From Gemmatimonadota bacterium (GTDB taxonomy: Bacteria > Latescibacterota > UBA2968 > UBA8231): 64,000 nucleotides of DNA. Each line of letters opens with the position of its first letter. The stretch's first letter is position 1. Made by a program: the position numbers and the translations under genes. Shown in pieces: positions 24,629 through 32,769 of the stretch. Under the pieces are notes generated by a model, which was not told the DNA's origin, did not search any database, and saw only the letters and a program-made list of their open reading frames with translations. The stretch lies in the NCBI GenBank assembly GCA_009840005.1, contig VXOR01000073.1:20417-84416 (forward strand), read 5' to 3'.

Positions 24629-25741
24629 ATGACCAACGAGATCAAAGAAGGACTGGAGGGGGTAGTCGCTGCCCGCACGCGGTTGAGCGGGATCGACGGA
24701 GAGAAGGGCAGACTGTGGTTGGCGGGATTCTCTCTTGAGGAACTTGCCCCCAACGCGCACTTCGAGGAAATGGCCTACCTGTTGTGGCATGGCCAGCTAC
24801 CGGACTACGAGCAGTTGGAGGCATTCCGCAGTCGGCTGTCGAGTTGGTCCCTGCCCGGGTACACTCAATCCCTAATCGAGGCCGCCGTCAGAACTGGGCA
24901 AAGGCCAATAGACGTACTGCGGCTAGCCTTGGATTCGCTGTGTCTTGAGGACGCGGAGATGGATGTTGTACTTGTGGGTGCCACTCCTGTAATCGTCGCT
25001 GCCACGTGGCGGTTGATGAATCAAAAACCCGCGATTCAGCCCGATCCGGGGCTTCGTTTTGCGGAGAACTTCCTCTACATGCTGTCAGGTTGTAGGCCAA
25101 CCGCGGCCATGGCCCGCGCGCTGGACGCGTATTTCAACGCGATGGTTGATCACGGCATGAATGCATCGACCTTTACGGCTCGCGTCATCACTTCGACGCG
25201 CTCTGATCGGAAGTCAGCCATCGTCGGCGCTCTCGGTGCCTTAAAAGGCCCGTTGCACGGTGGTGCCCCCGAGCCGGCCTTGGCCATGTTGCAGCAAATT
25301 GGCACTCCCGACCGAGCCGAGCCCTTCATTAGAAACGTCCTCGAACGCGGTGAACGCCTGATGGGTTTCGGGCATCGCGAGTACAAGGTGCGAGATCCCC
25401 GAGCGGCTGTTCTCGCACAAGCCGCTGAGGAGTTGTGCGTGGCCAAAGGAGACACGGGTCTGTTCGATTTGGCCAGACTTGTAGAATCAGAGGCGGTTCG
25501 ACTATTGGAGGAATACAAGCCGGGCCGGCGCTTGTTTACCAACGCCGAGTTCTATACGGCGGTTCTACTACACGAACTCGGTGTCCCATCCGAGTTGTTT
25601 AGTAGCACCTTTGCCGCAACTCGCATGGCCGGCTGGATTGCTCACTGCCGGGAACAGGAAGCAGTGGAGCGGATTTTTCGGCCGCAGTCGGAGTACGTCG
25701 GGTGCGAGGGCAGAGAGTGGGTGGAACTAGGAGACCGCTGA
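24629..25741 (+). CDS. Citrate synthase/2-methylcitrate synthase
   Basis: 370 residues, normal for bacterial type II small citrate synthases. Condenses oxaloacetate with acetyl-CoA or propionyl-CoA. Visible: NEIKEGLEGVVAARTRLSGIDGEKGRL at the N-terminus, active-site His in LKGPLHGGAPE and GFGHREYKVRDPRA, and near the C-terminus FTNAEFYTAVLLHELGVP, where Glu stands at the position of the usual catalytic Asp (a Glu here is seen in some family branches). Ribosome site CGGAG 9 bases upstream of the ATG. Divergent from the HTH-fused paralogue, its likely regulator. Confidence 0.88.
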   Translation: MTNEIKEGLEGVVAARTRLSGIDGEKGRLWLAGFSLEELAPNAHFEEMAYLLWHGQLPDYEQLEAFRSRLSSWSLPGYTQSLIEAAVRTGQRPIDVLRLALDSLCLEDAEMDVVLVGATPVIVAATWRLMNQKPAIQPDPGLRFAENFLYMLSGCRPTAAMARALDAYFNAMVDHGMNASTFTARVITSTRSDRKSAIVGALGALKGPLHGGAPEPALAMLQQIGTPDRAEPFIRNVLERGERLMGFGHREYKVRDPRAAVLAQAAEELCVAKGDTGLFDLARLVESEAVRLLEEYKPGRRLFTNAEFYTAVLLHELGVPSELFSSTFAATRMAGWIAHCREQEAVERIFRPQSEYVGCEGREWVELGDR

Positions 25742-25896
25742 CACTGCCCACTTAAAGCGGCGCTTGGTCGCCTCAAGCACTTGGGCTTGCTCCACACGGC
25801 CCCCATAGCGACTTTTCTACCTTCCTTCGTCTATACTAACGCAAACGAATTATACGGCAAAGTGAGTTGCTGTCACGTAGCCCATTGGGCTCGGCA

Positions 25897-26445
25897 TCAG
25901 AACAGAATATCAGCAAACGTCAGTAGCCAGGCCTCGAAGTCAATACCTTGCTTATCCTCCTGAACCACTGTTTCTGACTGCCGAGCAGGTGGAGATTGAG
26001 AACGCAGCACCAACCTAGACAAGTGCTCGTGGGCAAGGTGCCATCCTCCTTCCTGCTCAACCCACACGCTGGAAAGACGAAGTGTATGCACCCGACTACG
26101 CTGTTTTTTCATAGAGATTCTGGCATCCAGATACCCTGTCACCACAGCGGTATTCTCGAAGAGTTGCACCTCGATATGCCGGGGTTTGAGGTTGAACGTG
26201 AGTCCGGCCTTGAACCCGGACTTCATGCGGTCCCGATCGAACCCTTCGCGCAGCAGGCCGCCAGATGAGGAGAAAATGGTATAGCCCGGCGCAAAACTGC
26301 GCCCCAGTCCTTCGTGATCTTTGGCGGCAAAAGCCTGATAATGATCCATCACGGCAGACCGTACACTCTCTTCGTCGGCGGAACCGCGGGCGGGTAACAG
26401 GGCAAGTGTACATAAGACTGCGAGAGAATACCTGAGATTATTCAT
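25897..26445 (-). CDS. Exported NTF2-like (SnoaL/DUF4440-type) protein
   Basis: 182 residues. N-terminal signal peptide (MNNLRYSLAVLCTLALLPARGSA). Residues 25-150 have the cone-shaped NTF2-like pattern: VRSAVMDHYQAFAAKDHEGLGRSFAPGYTIF, IEVQLFENTAVVTGYLDA and WVEQEGGWHLAHEHLSRL. Such proteins bind or turn over small molecules, or are structural; no catalytic residues can be named. Divergent from the DpaL-like gene with a 70-base gap. GGGGATCC lies ahead of the ATG. Confidence 0.7.
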   Translation of the reverse strand: MNNLRYSLAVLCTLALLPARGSADEESVRSAVMDHYQAFAAKDHEGLGRSFAPGYTIFSSSGGLLREGFDRDRMKSGFKAGLTFNLKPRHIEVQLFENTAVVTGYLDARISMKKQRSRVHTLRLSSVWVEQEGGWHLAHEHLSRLVLRSQSPPARQSETVVQEDKQGIDFEAWLLTFADILF

Positions 26446-26515
26446 CGAGAGGATCCCCTTTCGAGTTTCAAGTTTTCCAAAAAGAAGCGAACAAACACCC
26501 GCAAGGTGAAAAGCG

Positions 26516-27757
26516 ATGAACCCCTACCAAACTAATGTCTTTATTAATGCGCAAGCCCACCCTCCACCGGACTACGGTCCAACGCAGCAGGCGCTGCTAA
26601 ATCGAGATACCTTCGCCGATGTGGAAGCAGAGGTGACGCACTTACCCGGTTATCAACCGACGCCGCTGATTGCGTTGAACGGCCTTGCTGCGACGAGCGG
26701 TGTTGAGGGCCTGTGGTGCAAGCACGAAGGGTATCGGTTTGAGGTGGGGAGTTTTAAACCGACGGGGCCCGTTTACGCAATGCTGTCTGTGTTGAAGGGT
26801 GAAATTAAAAAAGCCATTGGCGTGGAAACAGTCACAACACAGGACCTGATAAATCGGCAGTATGAATCGGTGACGAGAGAGATTGTCGTCTCGGCGGCAA
26901 CATCGGGCAATCACGGGCGAGCGTTGGCGTGGGGTGCCCGCATGTTCGGTTGTCGATGCGCGATTTACATGAACGATGGCGTCAGCGCCGGTAGAGAGGA
27001 AGCGATTGCTGCCTATGGCGCAGAGGTGGTGCGGGTACCGGGAAGCTATGATCAAGTGGTGCAACGCTCGTATGCGGACGCGGAGATGTTCGGCTACTTT
27101 GCCATATCGGATGAGAAGTCCGCAGAGTATCCCCACATCTCCCGTGAGATTATGCAGGGGTACGCAATGGTCGCGGACGAAATCGTTCGCCAGTTCAGTG
27201 ACGGCCAGCCGCCTACTCATGTCTTGGTCCCCGGCGGTGGTGGTCGATTGGCCGCGGCGACCTGCGGGCATTTGTGGGAGCGCTATGAGAGCAACCATCC
27301 GCGGATAGTTGTCGTTGAACCCACCGCATCGGCCTGCCTATACCAAAGCGCGATTGAAAACAGCGCGGCAACCGTCAGCGGGGATGGTCGCTCCGTTATG
27401 GACGGACTGGTCGTTGAATCCGCGTCGCCCCAAGCGTGGGATATTCTAAAGGCTGGTGCTTTCGCCTTTCTTACTATCCCCGACGAAGCGGCCGTTGATG
27501 CCATGCGACAAGCAGCGACCGGTGTCGGGGGCGATCCCCCAATGGTCATTGGTGAAACGGGGATTGCAGCGTGGGCGGGATTTCTGGCGACGACCCGGGA
27601 CGAGAATCTGCGCCAGCAGCTTGGACTCGATTGCAACAGCCGCATCGTCATCATTGCAACCGAGGGGGCGACCGATCCGGAAGTTTATCGCAACCTTGTT
27701 GGCTCGACTCCAGAAGCGGTTTTGGCGGCAACCGAACCTCGAAAGGCCCCGCGATGA
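26516..27757 (+). CDS. PLP-dependent ammonia-lyase, diaminopropionate ammonia-lyase (DpaL)-like
   Basis: 413 residues. Fold type II PLP enzyme: Schiff-base lysine in VGSFKPTG (about residue 82), phosphate/cofactor segment SAATSGNHGRALAWGARMFG, and a Gly-rich PLP-phosphate loop VPGGGGRLAAA. Overall layout and length follow DpaL (2,3-diaminopropionate to pyruvate and ammonia), although details such as the Ser-Ala-Ala-Thr-Ser-Gly stretch differ, so substrate is uncertain. AAGGTG ribosome site 7 bases upstream. Overlaps the next gene by four bases (ATGA). Third codon positions look more A+T-rich than in the surrounding genes. Confidence 0.78.
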   Translation: MNPYQTNVFINAQAHPPPDYGPTQQALLNRDTFADVEAEVTHLPGYQPTPLIALNGLAATSGVEGLWCKHEGYRFEVGSFKPTGPVYAMLSVLKGEIKKAIGVETVTTQDLINRQYESVTREIVVSAATSGNHGRALAWGARMFGCRCAIYMNDGVSAGREEAIAAYGAEVVRVPGSYDQVVQRSYADAEMFGYFAISDEKSAEYPHISREIMQGYAMVADEIVRQFSDGQPPTHVLVPGGGGRLAAATCGHLWERYESNHPRIVVVEPTASACLYQSAIENSAATVSGDGRSVMDGLVVESASPQAWDILKAGAFAFLTIPDEAAVDAMRQAATGVGGDPPMVIGETGIAAWAGFLATTRDENLRQQLGLDCNSRIVIIATEGATDPEVYRNLVGSTPEAVLAATEPRKAPR

Positions 27758-28902
27758 CAAGACGCGAATATTTGGAATCGATTATGCCAACGCGCGAGAT
27801 GGTGGATCATTTTGCGACACCTGCGAAGGCCGATGTGCCGGTAGAGTTGGCGAGGATTATGTGTAATAATGCACAGTCGGCGTTTGATCCCGAGATCGGA
27901 TGGGTGCTTTGCGATGGGTTTCGCGGTGGTGGTGTAGATGATTCGCGCGGGTTTTACGCGTACGAGAAAGACGGTGCGCGGCAGGCGGTCAATTACGCGG
28001 ATCGCCCGTGTCGCATCCATACGTATGGGAATAGCTTTACGCATTGCGATCAGGTTAGCAATGGAGAGACATGGCAGGAGTATTTGGCCGCGCATCTGCT
28101 GGAGCCCGTTCGCAATTACGGCATTGGTGGGCACAGTGTGTATCAGGCGTATCGGCGAATGTTAATTGTGGAGAGAGAATATCCCGCCGAATACGTGATT
28201 TTGAACGTGTGGGACGACGACCACTTTCGCAACTTGGATGCGTGGCGATCCATTCGCATGGGACGACAGGGGCGGTTTACGCTGCCGCATTTGTGCGTGA
28301 ATCTGGAAAGCGGAACTGTGGAAGAGCGCGAGAATTTGTGTAAGACTCCCGAAGAACTCTATCGGTTATGCGATGCGGATTGGGTGTGGGAGACTTTTGG
28401 CGATGACCCGATTTTGCACGCGGTTATGGCGCGCAAGGGCAGTGTGGAAGATGCGTCGGCAATGGCACAGAGTATGGGGGGAGAGTTCGAGAATGCGGGG
28501 TCAGATGCCGAGGTTTACAGCCTGCATACTGAAGCGGCTCTGTTGGCGACGCGGTTTGTGATTGAAAAGGCCGAGGCGTTTACAAAGGCTAATGGAAAAA
28601 AGCTGCTGGTGATTTTGTCATTTGGTTCACACAATGTAGCGAATGCCCTGAAGGGCGAGCCGCTTTTTGACCAGACGTTTTTGGATTGGTTGGCGACAAA
28701 GGACGTACCGATGATCGATTTGCGCGATGCGTTTCGGGAAGAATACGCGACCTATCGAGGAGATGTACAGACGTTTTTGACGCCGTATTATATCGGGCAT
28801 CACACGCCGCGCGGGAATTTCTTCTTTGCTTGGGCGATAAAAGATCGAATTGTAGAATGGCTCGATCCAAAACCATTACCCTATCAAATAGCGTCGGATT
28901 GA
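27754..28902 (+). CDS. SGNH/GDSL-type hydrolase or related esterase
   Basis: 382 residues, no signal peptide. A block-I-like motif HTYGNSFTHCDQVSNGETWQEYLA replaces the classic GDSL with GNS; GIGGHSVYQAYRR is a likely block II/III Gly, VILNVWDDDHF resembles the Asn block, and GHHTPRGNFFFAWAIKDRI holds the terminal His. Together these fit an SGNH hydrolase that deacylates a carbohydrate or other ester. The start ATG at 27754 overlaps the DpaL-like stop, so the two are co-translated. Clearly lower G+C than flanking operons, hinting at transfer as a unit. Confidence 0.7.
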   Translation: MTRREYLESIMPTREMVDHFATPAKADVPVELARIMCNNAQSAFDPEIGWVLCDGFRGGGVDDSRGFYAYEKDGARQAVNYADRPCRIHTYGNSFTHCDQVSNGETWQEYLAAHLLEPVRNYGIGGHSVYQAYRRMLIVEREYPAEYVILNVWDDDHFRNLDAWRSIRMGRQGRFTLPHLCVNLESGTVEERENLCKTPEELYRLCDADWVWETFGDDPILHAVMARKGSVEDASAMAQSMGGEFENAGSDAEVYSLHTEAALLATRFVIEKAEAFTKANGKKLLVILSFGSHNVANALKGEPLFDQTFLDWLATKDVPMIDLRDAFREEYATYRGDVQTFLTPYYIGHHTPRGNFFFAWAIKDRIVEWLDPKPLPYQIASD

Positions 28903-28997
28903 GCTCGGCTCGGTCCGGGCGGCGATGATCCTCAGGCCGCGCATTGGCTGATTTTCCATCGTCCTGCATTTATACTAACGAGGGCAGTGGAGAAATG

Positions 28998-30317
28998 TTA
29001 CAAGAGCCGCCCTTCCTTCTGCAGAATATCCCCGGCAATCGCGTAGGTCGTTCCGTGCATGGCAATGACGACGAGTCCGATTCCGGCCGCGAGATAGCCG
29101 CCGAGGTACAAGTTGGGGATGTCAATCGACTCGTAGTTGTGGGCGTGGGTCTGGACTTGATCGAGTTGGAAGCGGTAGTTGTCGCGCATGGGCGCGAGCG
29201 TCAGCGGCGTAAAGCCCTGTAAGATCGAATAGTCGGCCGTGCCGCCGATTTCCTTGATCACGTGATCGACTTCCACCACTTGGTTTCCCTCGGGCGTTTT
29301 CAGTTCGACTTGTCCGTCTTCGGCGATTTGCGTCACGTGGGTGTGGTACAAGGTTTTAAGCCGGGGCGAGCGGCTTTCGAGGATTTCGGCGATGCGATGG
29401 TAATAGGGCAGCCCGTGGCGGCTGTCGTTGATGAGCTGCCAATGGACTGCTGACCCTTGGCGCATGGCGTAGTACACCTGCTTGCCGGCGTCGTGCAATT
29501 CGGTTGCAGCCCAATCGCCCGAACGCCCGCCGCCGACGACGAGCACCCGCTCGCCGGGGAAGTCTGCGGGTTTGTCGTAGTGCGCGGTGACAAAAGGCCA
29601 CTCCTCGCCCTCCACGCCAAGGGAGCGCAACTGAGCGCGCTGGCCGGTTGCGAGGACCAAGTACTTGCAGGTGTAGCGCTGTTCAGTTCCCTTTTGCACA
29701 TGCCGACTGGTGAGCTGAAAGCCCCTTTCGTGCGGCTCAATCCGCTCGACCTCCTCAAAGGTGCGAATGCGCTCTGCCACCCCAAAGCGCTCGGGCACGC
29801 GGTGATAGTAGTCGATCAGATCGGTCTTGAGGATCAGAGCGTTGACGTCTAAAGAGTGCCCGATTTCTGTGGCGTGCTGCGCCAGCGGATAAAAGGCAAA
29901 CTCCATCCACTGACCCGGCGACAGAGTCAACAAGTTGTGCGGCGCGCGGTTCCACAACCCGCCGACCGGCTCGCGGCTGATGAGCAGTGCGTCCAGCGGC
30001 TCGCCGCGCCGAAAGTCCATGGCGACTTGGTCGAGTTCCTCAAAGAGCTGGCGCGGGTGGTGCAAGGTGCGGAACAGATCGACGGGCCTGATGCCGCTCT
30101 GCACGAGATACTGCATATCCAGCCCTAGCAGGGACTTCGGCGAGCTCAGCCGAGCCGTGCGGTCGAATTGCTGTAAGTATCTGGCTAGGGGCGCGTAGCG
30201 CGCGGCAAACATGCGGCTGTTGCGGAAGAAAGGATGCCAGCCGCCCAAGACTACGGCCAACGGCAGGCCCGCCGGTCCGCCGCCGACGATGATAACGGTG
30301 TGGTGTTCTGGGTTCAT
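28998..30317 (-). CDS. FAD/NAD(P)-dependent flavoprotein (monooxygenase/OSGIN-like)
   Basis: 439 residues. N-terminal FAD-binding GGGPAGLPLAVVLGG (about residues 12-26), a second nucleotide-binding motif VLVVGGGRSGDWAATEL (about residue 255) and an ATG motif YLVLATGQRAQL. The N-terminal DxDxQYLVQ-like region and the C-terminal NLYLGGYLAAGIGLVVIAMHGTTYA resemble lysine/ornithine N-hydroxylase and OSGIN relatives. Likely a soluble two-dinucleotide oxidoreductase; the substrate is unknown. Lies alone between convergent and unrelated genes. Confidence 0.8.
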   Translation of the reverse strand: MNPEHHTVIIVGGGPAGLPLAVVLGGWHPFFRNSRMFAARYAPLARYLQQFDRTARLSSPKSLLGLDMQYLVQSGIRPVDLFRTLHHPRQLFEELDQVAMDFRRGEPLDALLISREPVGGLWNRAPHNLLTLSPGQWMEFAFYPLAQHATEIGHSLDVNALILKTDLIDYYHRVPERFGVAERIRTFEEVERIEPHERGFQLTSRHVQKGTEQRYTCKYLVLATGQRAQLRSLGVEGEEWPFVTAHYDKPADFPGERVLVVGGGRSGDWAATELHDAGKQVYYAMRQGSAVHWQLINDSRHGLPYYHRIAEILESRSPRLKTLYHTHVTQIAEDGQVELKTPEGNQVVEVDHVIKEIGGTADYSILQGFTPLTLAPMRDNYRFQLDQVQTHAHNYESIDIPNLYLGGYLAAGIGLVVIAMHGTTYAIAGDILQKEGRLL

Positions 30318-30495
30318 TGTTGCCCGACGATGATACTTTCTGGGAGGAAGCTAGCGAGGAAACTCTGAAACAGATTTAGGACAATAAAGAGGACGATGTG
30401 TATGCTCGATTACTCGACGAATGATGTTGTGCTTGTCCGATATTCCTTTTCTGAATTTACCCGTGTGCGCGGGAATGACGGCAGACGCAGCGGGC

Positions 30496-31509
30496 CTACT
30501 CGTCGTCTAACAGGTGCCTGAAGGCTTGGAGGCTGGGCACTTGGATGGCCGCCCGATGCAACTGCTTGAGGCGCTGTACATCGTCAATAGCCTCAATGCG
30601 GCGGGCCAATAGGTGCATATCCTCCGGCCGAAAGCGCAGAGCCAACGCTTCTTGGATGCTTTCTTGGATGCCTTGCTCGATGCCTTGCTCGATGCCTTGC
30701 TCGATGCCTTGCTCGATGCCTTGCTCAATGCCTTGCTCGATGCCTTGCTCAATGCCTTGCTCAATGCCTTGCTCAATGCCTTGCTCAATGCCTTGCTCGG
30801 TGACTTCCTTGACGATTTCCTCACGGATAGTTTCGGCGAGATACTGGGCAAACGAGGATTTGTGCATGAGGTCCATGAGATGCTCCTTGGAAACAATGGC
30901 CGTGATTGTCTGCGGATTATACACTAAGTCGCTCAAGATCGCCAGTCCCGCGAGAACATCGGCCTTAACCGACTGCCCCAGTGGCAGGGCCGCCGCCCGA
31001 GCGACACACTGCTCTAACCACGCCTCTTCGGCCTGTCCGGCTGGCGGCTGCATCAACGGAGCAAACGGCAGCAAGCCTACCGCCCCGCTGTCGAGCACAG
31101 CTTGACCGGGGAGCTGGCTCAGTCGGATCACCTTATACTGAACGAGGATTTGGTAGCCGGGATGCTCTTGGAGGTAGTAGCCCGGATCGCGTCGTCCGGC
31201 GTCGGGGCGCAGGTAAAAGACGTGAGCATGCACCGGCAGGCCGTAGTGCTCGATAATGTAGCCGATGTAGCCAGCCATGCGGCGGGGCATGGCCGGGTGG
31301 TCGGTGGTTTGAAACTCGTGGTGAACTAAGGCGTACTCGCCGGCGATGCGCACGCGGAGGAGGCTGTCGGTACGGCGGGCTTTGACGGTGGGCTGCTCGC
31401 TCTCTATCACTTCGACGTCTTCGATGTCGTCGCGCTGGAGGGCAAAGCGGGCGAAGTCAGCCGGGTAGGTTTAGATCAGGTGCTTGGAAACGGTGTCGAT
31501 TTCGGCCAT
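30496..31509 (-). pseudogene. Rpn/PD-(D/E)XK family nuclease-like protein with nonsense codon at position 13
   Basis: From ATG 31509 the frame reads MAEIDTVSKHLI, then TAA (31473-31471), then TYPADFARFALQRDDIEDVE and on to the stop at 30496, all in one frame. Relatives have Gln at the stop (LIQTYPADFARF), so CAA or CAG has become TAA. The body shows the nuclease-like core RRTDSLLRVRI...ALVHHEFQTTDHPAMPRRMAGYIG, with the E-x-Q motif of recombination-promoting (Rpn/transposase_31-like) nucleases, and a C-terminal EQGI repeat followed by RFRPEDMHLLARRIEAIDD. Re-initiation at GTG 31410 could give a 304-residue protein lacking the N-terminal helix, so residual function is possible. Confidence 0.8.
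30673..30804. repeat. 12-bp coding tandem repeat, 11 units (EQGI on the minus strand)
   Basis: Eleven consecutive copies of TTGCTCRATGCC (plus strand), differing mainly at one purine, encode (E-Q-G-I)11 in the Rpn-type nuclease. Such heptad-like or tetrad coiled segments are a known feature of this nuclease family. The repeat is frame-neutral (12 bp) and prone to copy-number change. Confidence 0.95.
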
Positions 31510-31869
31510 GGCGATCCATTGGGAATTAGAGTGTGCCAAGCCGTCCGAACCGAAGGGAACGGCTGGGCCATTCGTAATTCTGCAAGATCTATGCCAAGGC
31601 GGCAGCACAGCGGGGAGGACGGGGCTATGCGGATGAGACTGTAGCGGGTACAACCCACGAATGAAACCTTTAGGGATCAGCAAAGTACAAGACCATAGGA
31701 TTTTACCTCGGAACGTGGGGCATAGAGATGTGCTCCAAGCGGACAGGGAATGTCCGTTGCATCTAAAAAAATCTAATTCTTGAGCTTTCCGCCCCCGACT
31801 TGAGCGATTCGCGCGAATTCGCTAGCATAATATGCGCTGGCTGAATTACAAAGCAGAGGAGACAGGATC
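31510..31869. promoter_or_regulatory. 360-base intergenic region with dyad ahead of the PhyH operon
   Basis: No gene is apparent. Near the right end, AGCGATTCGC / GCGAATTCGCT (31803-31823) form an almost perfect inverted repeat, followed by an A+T-rich CATAATAT stretch (31826-31833) 30-40 bases before the start codon; this could be an operator plus -10 region, though I see no convincing -35 box. AGGAGA precedes the ATG at 31870. The rest shows nothing I can name. Confidence 0.4.
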
Positions 31870-32766
31870 ATGACGCTCGAACAAATTTTGGCACACCCGC
31901 CCAAGATCCTCACCCCAGAGCAGCGGCAATCCTATTTCGACAAGGGCTTTCTCTTAGTTGAAAATCTCATCGGACCGGAATGGATTGAGCGCCTGTTGGC
32001 CGTCACCGACGAAATGGTCGAGCGCAGTCGCGGCCTGACGCAATCGGACGAGGTCTTCGATCTAGAGCCCGACCACACCTCCGACGACCCCCGCCTGCGA
32101 CGCCTTACCAGCCCAGTGGATCAGCACCCGGTCTATTGGGAGTTCGCCTCTCAGTCGGTCTTGGCGGACGTGGCTGCTGATTTGGTCGGCCCGGACATTA
32201 AGTTTCACCACTCGAAATTGAATTTCAAGTGGTCCGAAGGCGGCGAGGAGGTCAAGTGGCATCAGGATATTACGTATTGGCCGCATACCAATTACAGCCC
32301 CTTGACCATCGGCACGTACCTCTACGACGTCGATGACGACCAAGGGCCTTTGGCCGGGGTCGCCGGCAGCCACAACGGGCCTTTGTTCGATCAGTACAAT
32401 GCCTCTGGACAATGGGTCGGCTGTATCGCCGAGCAGGATCTGCCCCAAGTTGATCTCGACCGCGTGGAGTATATGTCGGGACCAGCCGGATCCATCACCA
32501 TCCACAATTGCCGCACCGTACATGGATCTAAGAAAAACTTATCGCCCAAGGGACGGCCCTTGTTGCTCAATATCTATTCAGCGGCCGACGCCTTCCCCTA
32601 TACGGCTAATCCTTTGAATAGCCCGCAGTACTCGGGGACTATTGTGCGGGGCAAAGAGGCGCGCTGGGCCTATCACGATCCGCGGCCTTGTCTCATTCCG
32701 CCGGATTGGTCGGGGGGATATACGTCTTTGTACGCGCTGCAGCAGGAAGAGGAATGGGAGGTATAA
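31870..32766 (+). CDS. Phytanoyl-CoA dioxygenase (PhyH) family oxygenase, first gene of the catabolic-type operon
   Basis: 298 residues. Iron ligands H131-x-D133 (KWHQDITYWPHT) and H218 (CRTVHGS), with R229 in SPKGRPLLLNIYS as probable 2-oxoglutarate anchor. The central stretch DLEPDHTSDDPRLRRLTSPV is shared with the PhyH at 7944, indicating paralogy within a bacterial PhyH subgroup. AGGAGA ribosome site. Followed after 3 bases by a Gfo/Idh/MocA gene, then a PhyH-HEAT gene and a UxaA-like gene, all on the same strand: a probable four-gene operon converting a hydroxylated sugar-like or polyol-like compound. Confidence 0.92.
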   Translation: MTLEQILAHPPKILTPEQRQSYFDKGFLLVENLIGPEWIERLLAVTDEMVERSRGLTQSDEVFDLEPDHTSDDPRLRRLTSPVDQHPVYWEFASQSVLADVAADLVGPDIKFHHSKLNFKWSEGGEEVKWHQDITYWPHTNYSPLTIGTYLYDVDDDQGPLAGVAGSHNGPLFDQYNASGQWVGCIAEQDLPQVDLDRVEYMSGPAGSITIHNCRTVHGSKKNLSPKGRPLLLNIYSAADAFPYTANPLNSPQYSGTIVRGKEARWAYHDPRPCLIPPDWSGGYTSLYALQQEEEWEV

Positions 32767-32769
32767 AAA

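Noticed and set aside
25839..28975. Shared motif TATACTAACG at about 25834 and 28970
   Set aside because: Ten bases only, both in gaps between convergent genes; too short to call a repeat or promoter.
30613..30927. Plus-strand frame with LLDALLDALLNALL repeats
   Set aside because: It is the antisense reading of the EQGI repeat of the nuclease gene; no start context or independent evidence.
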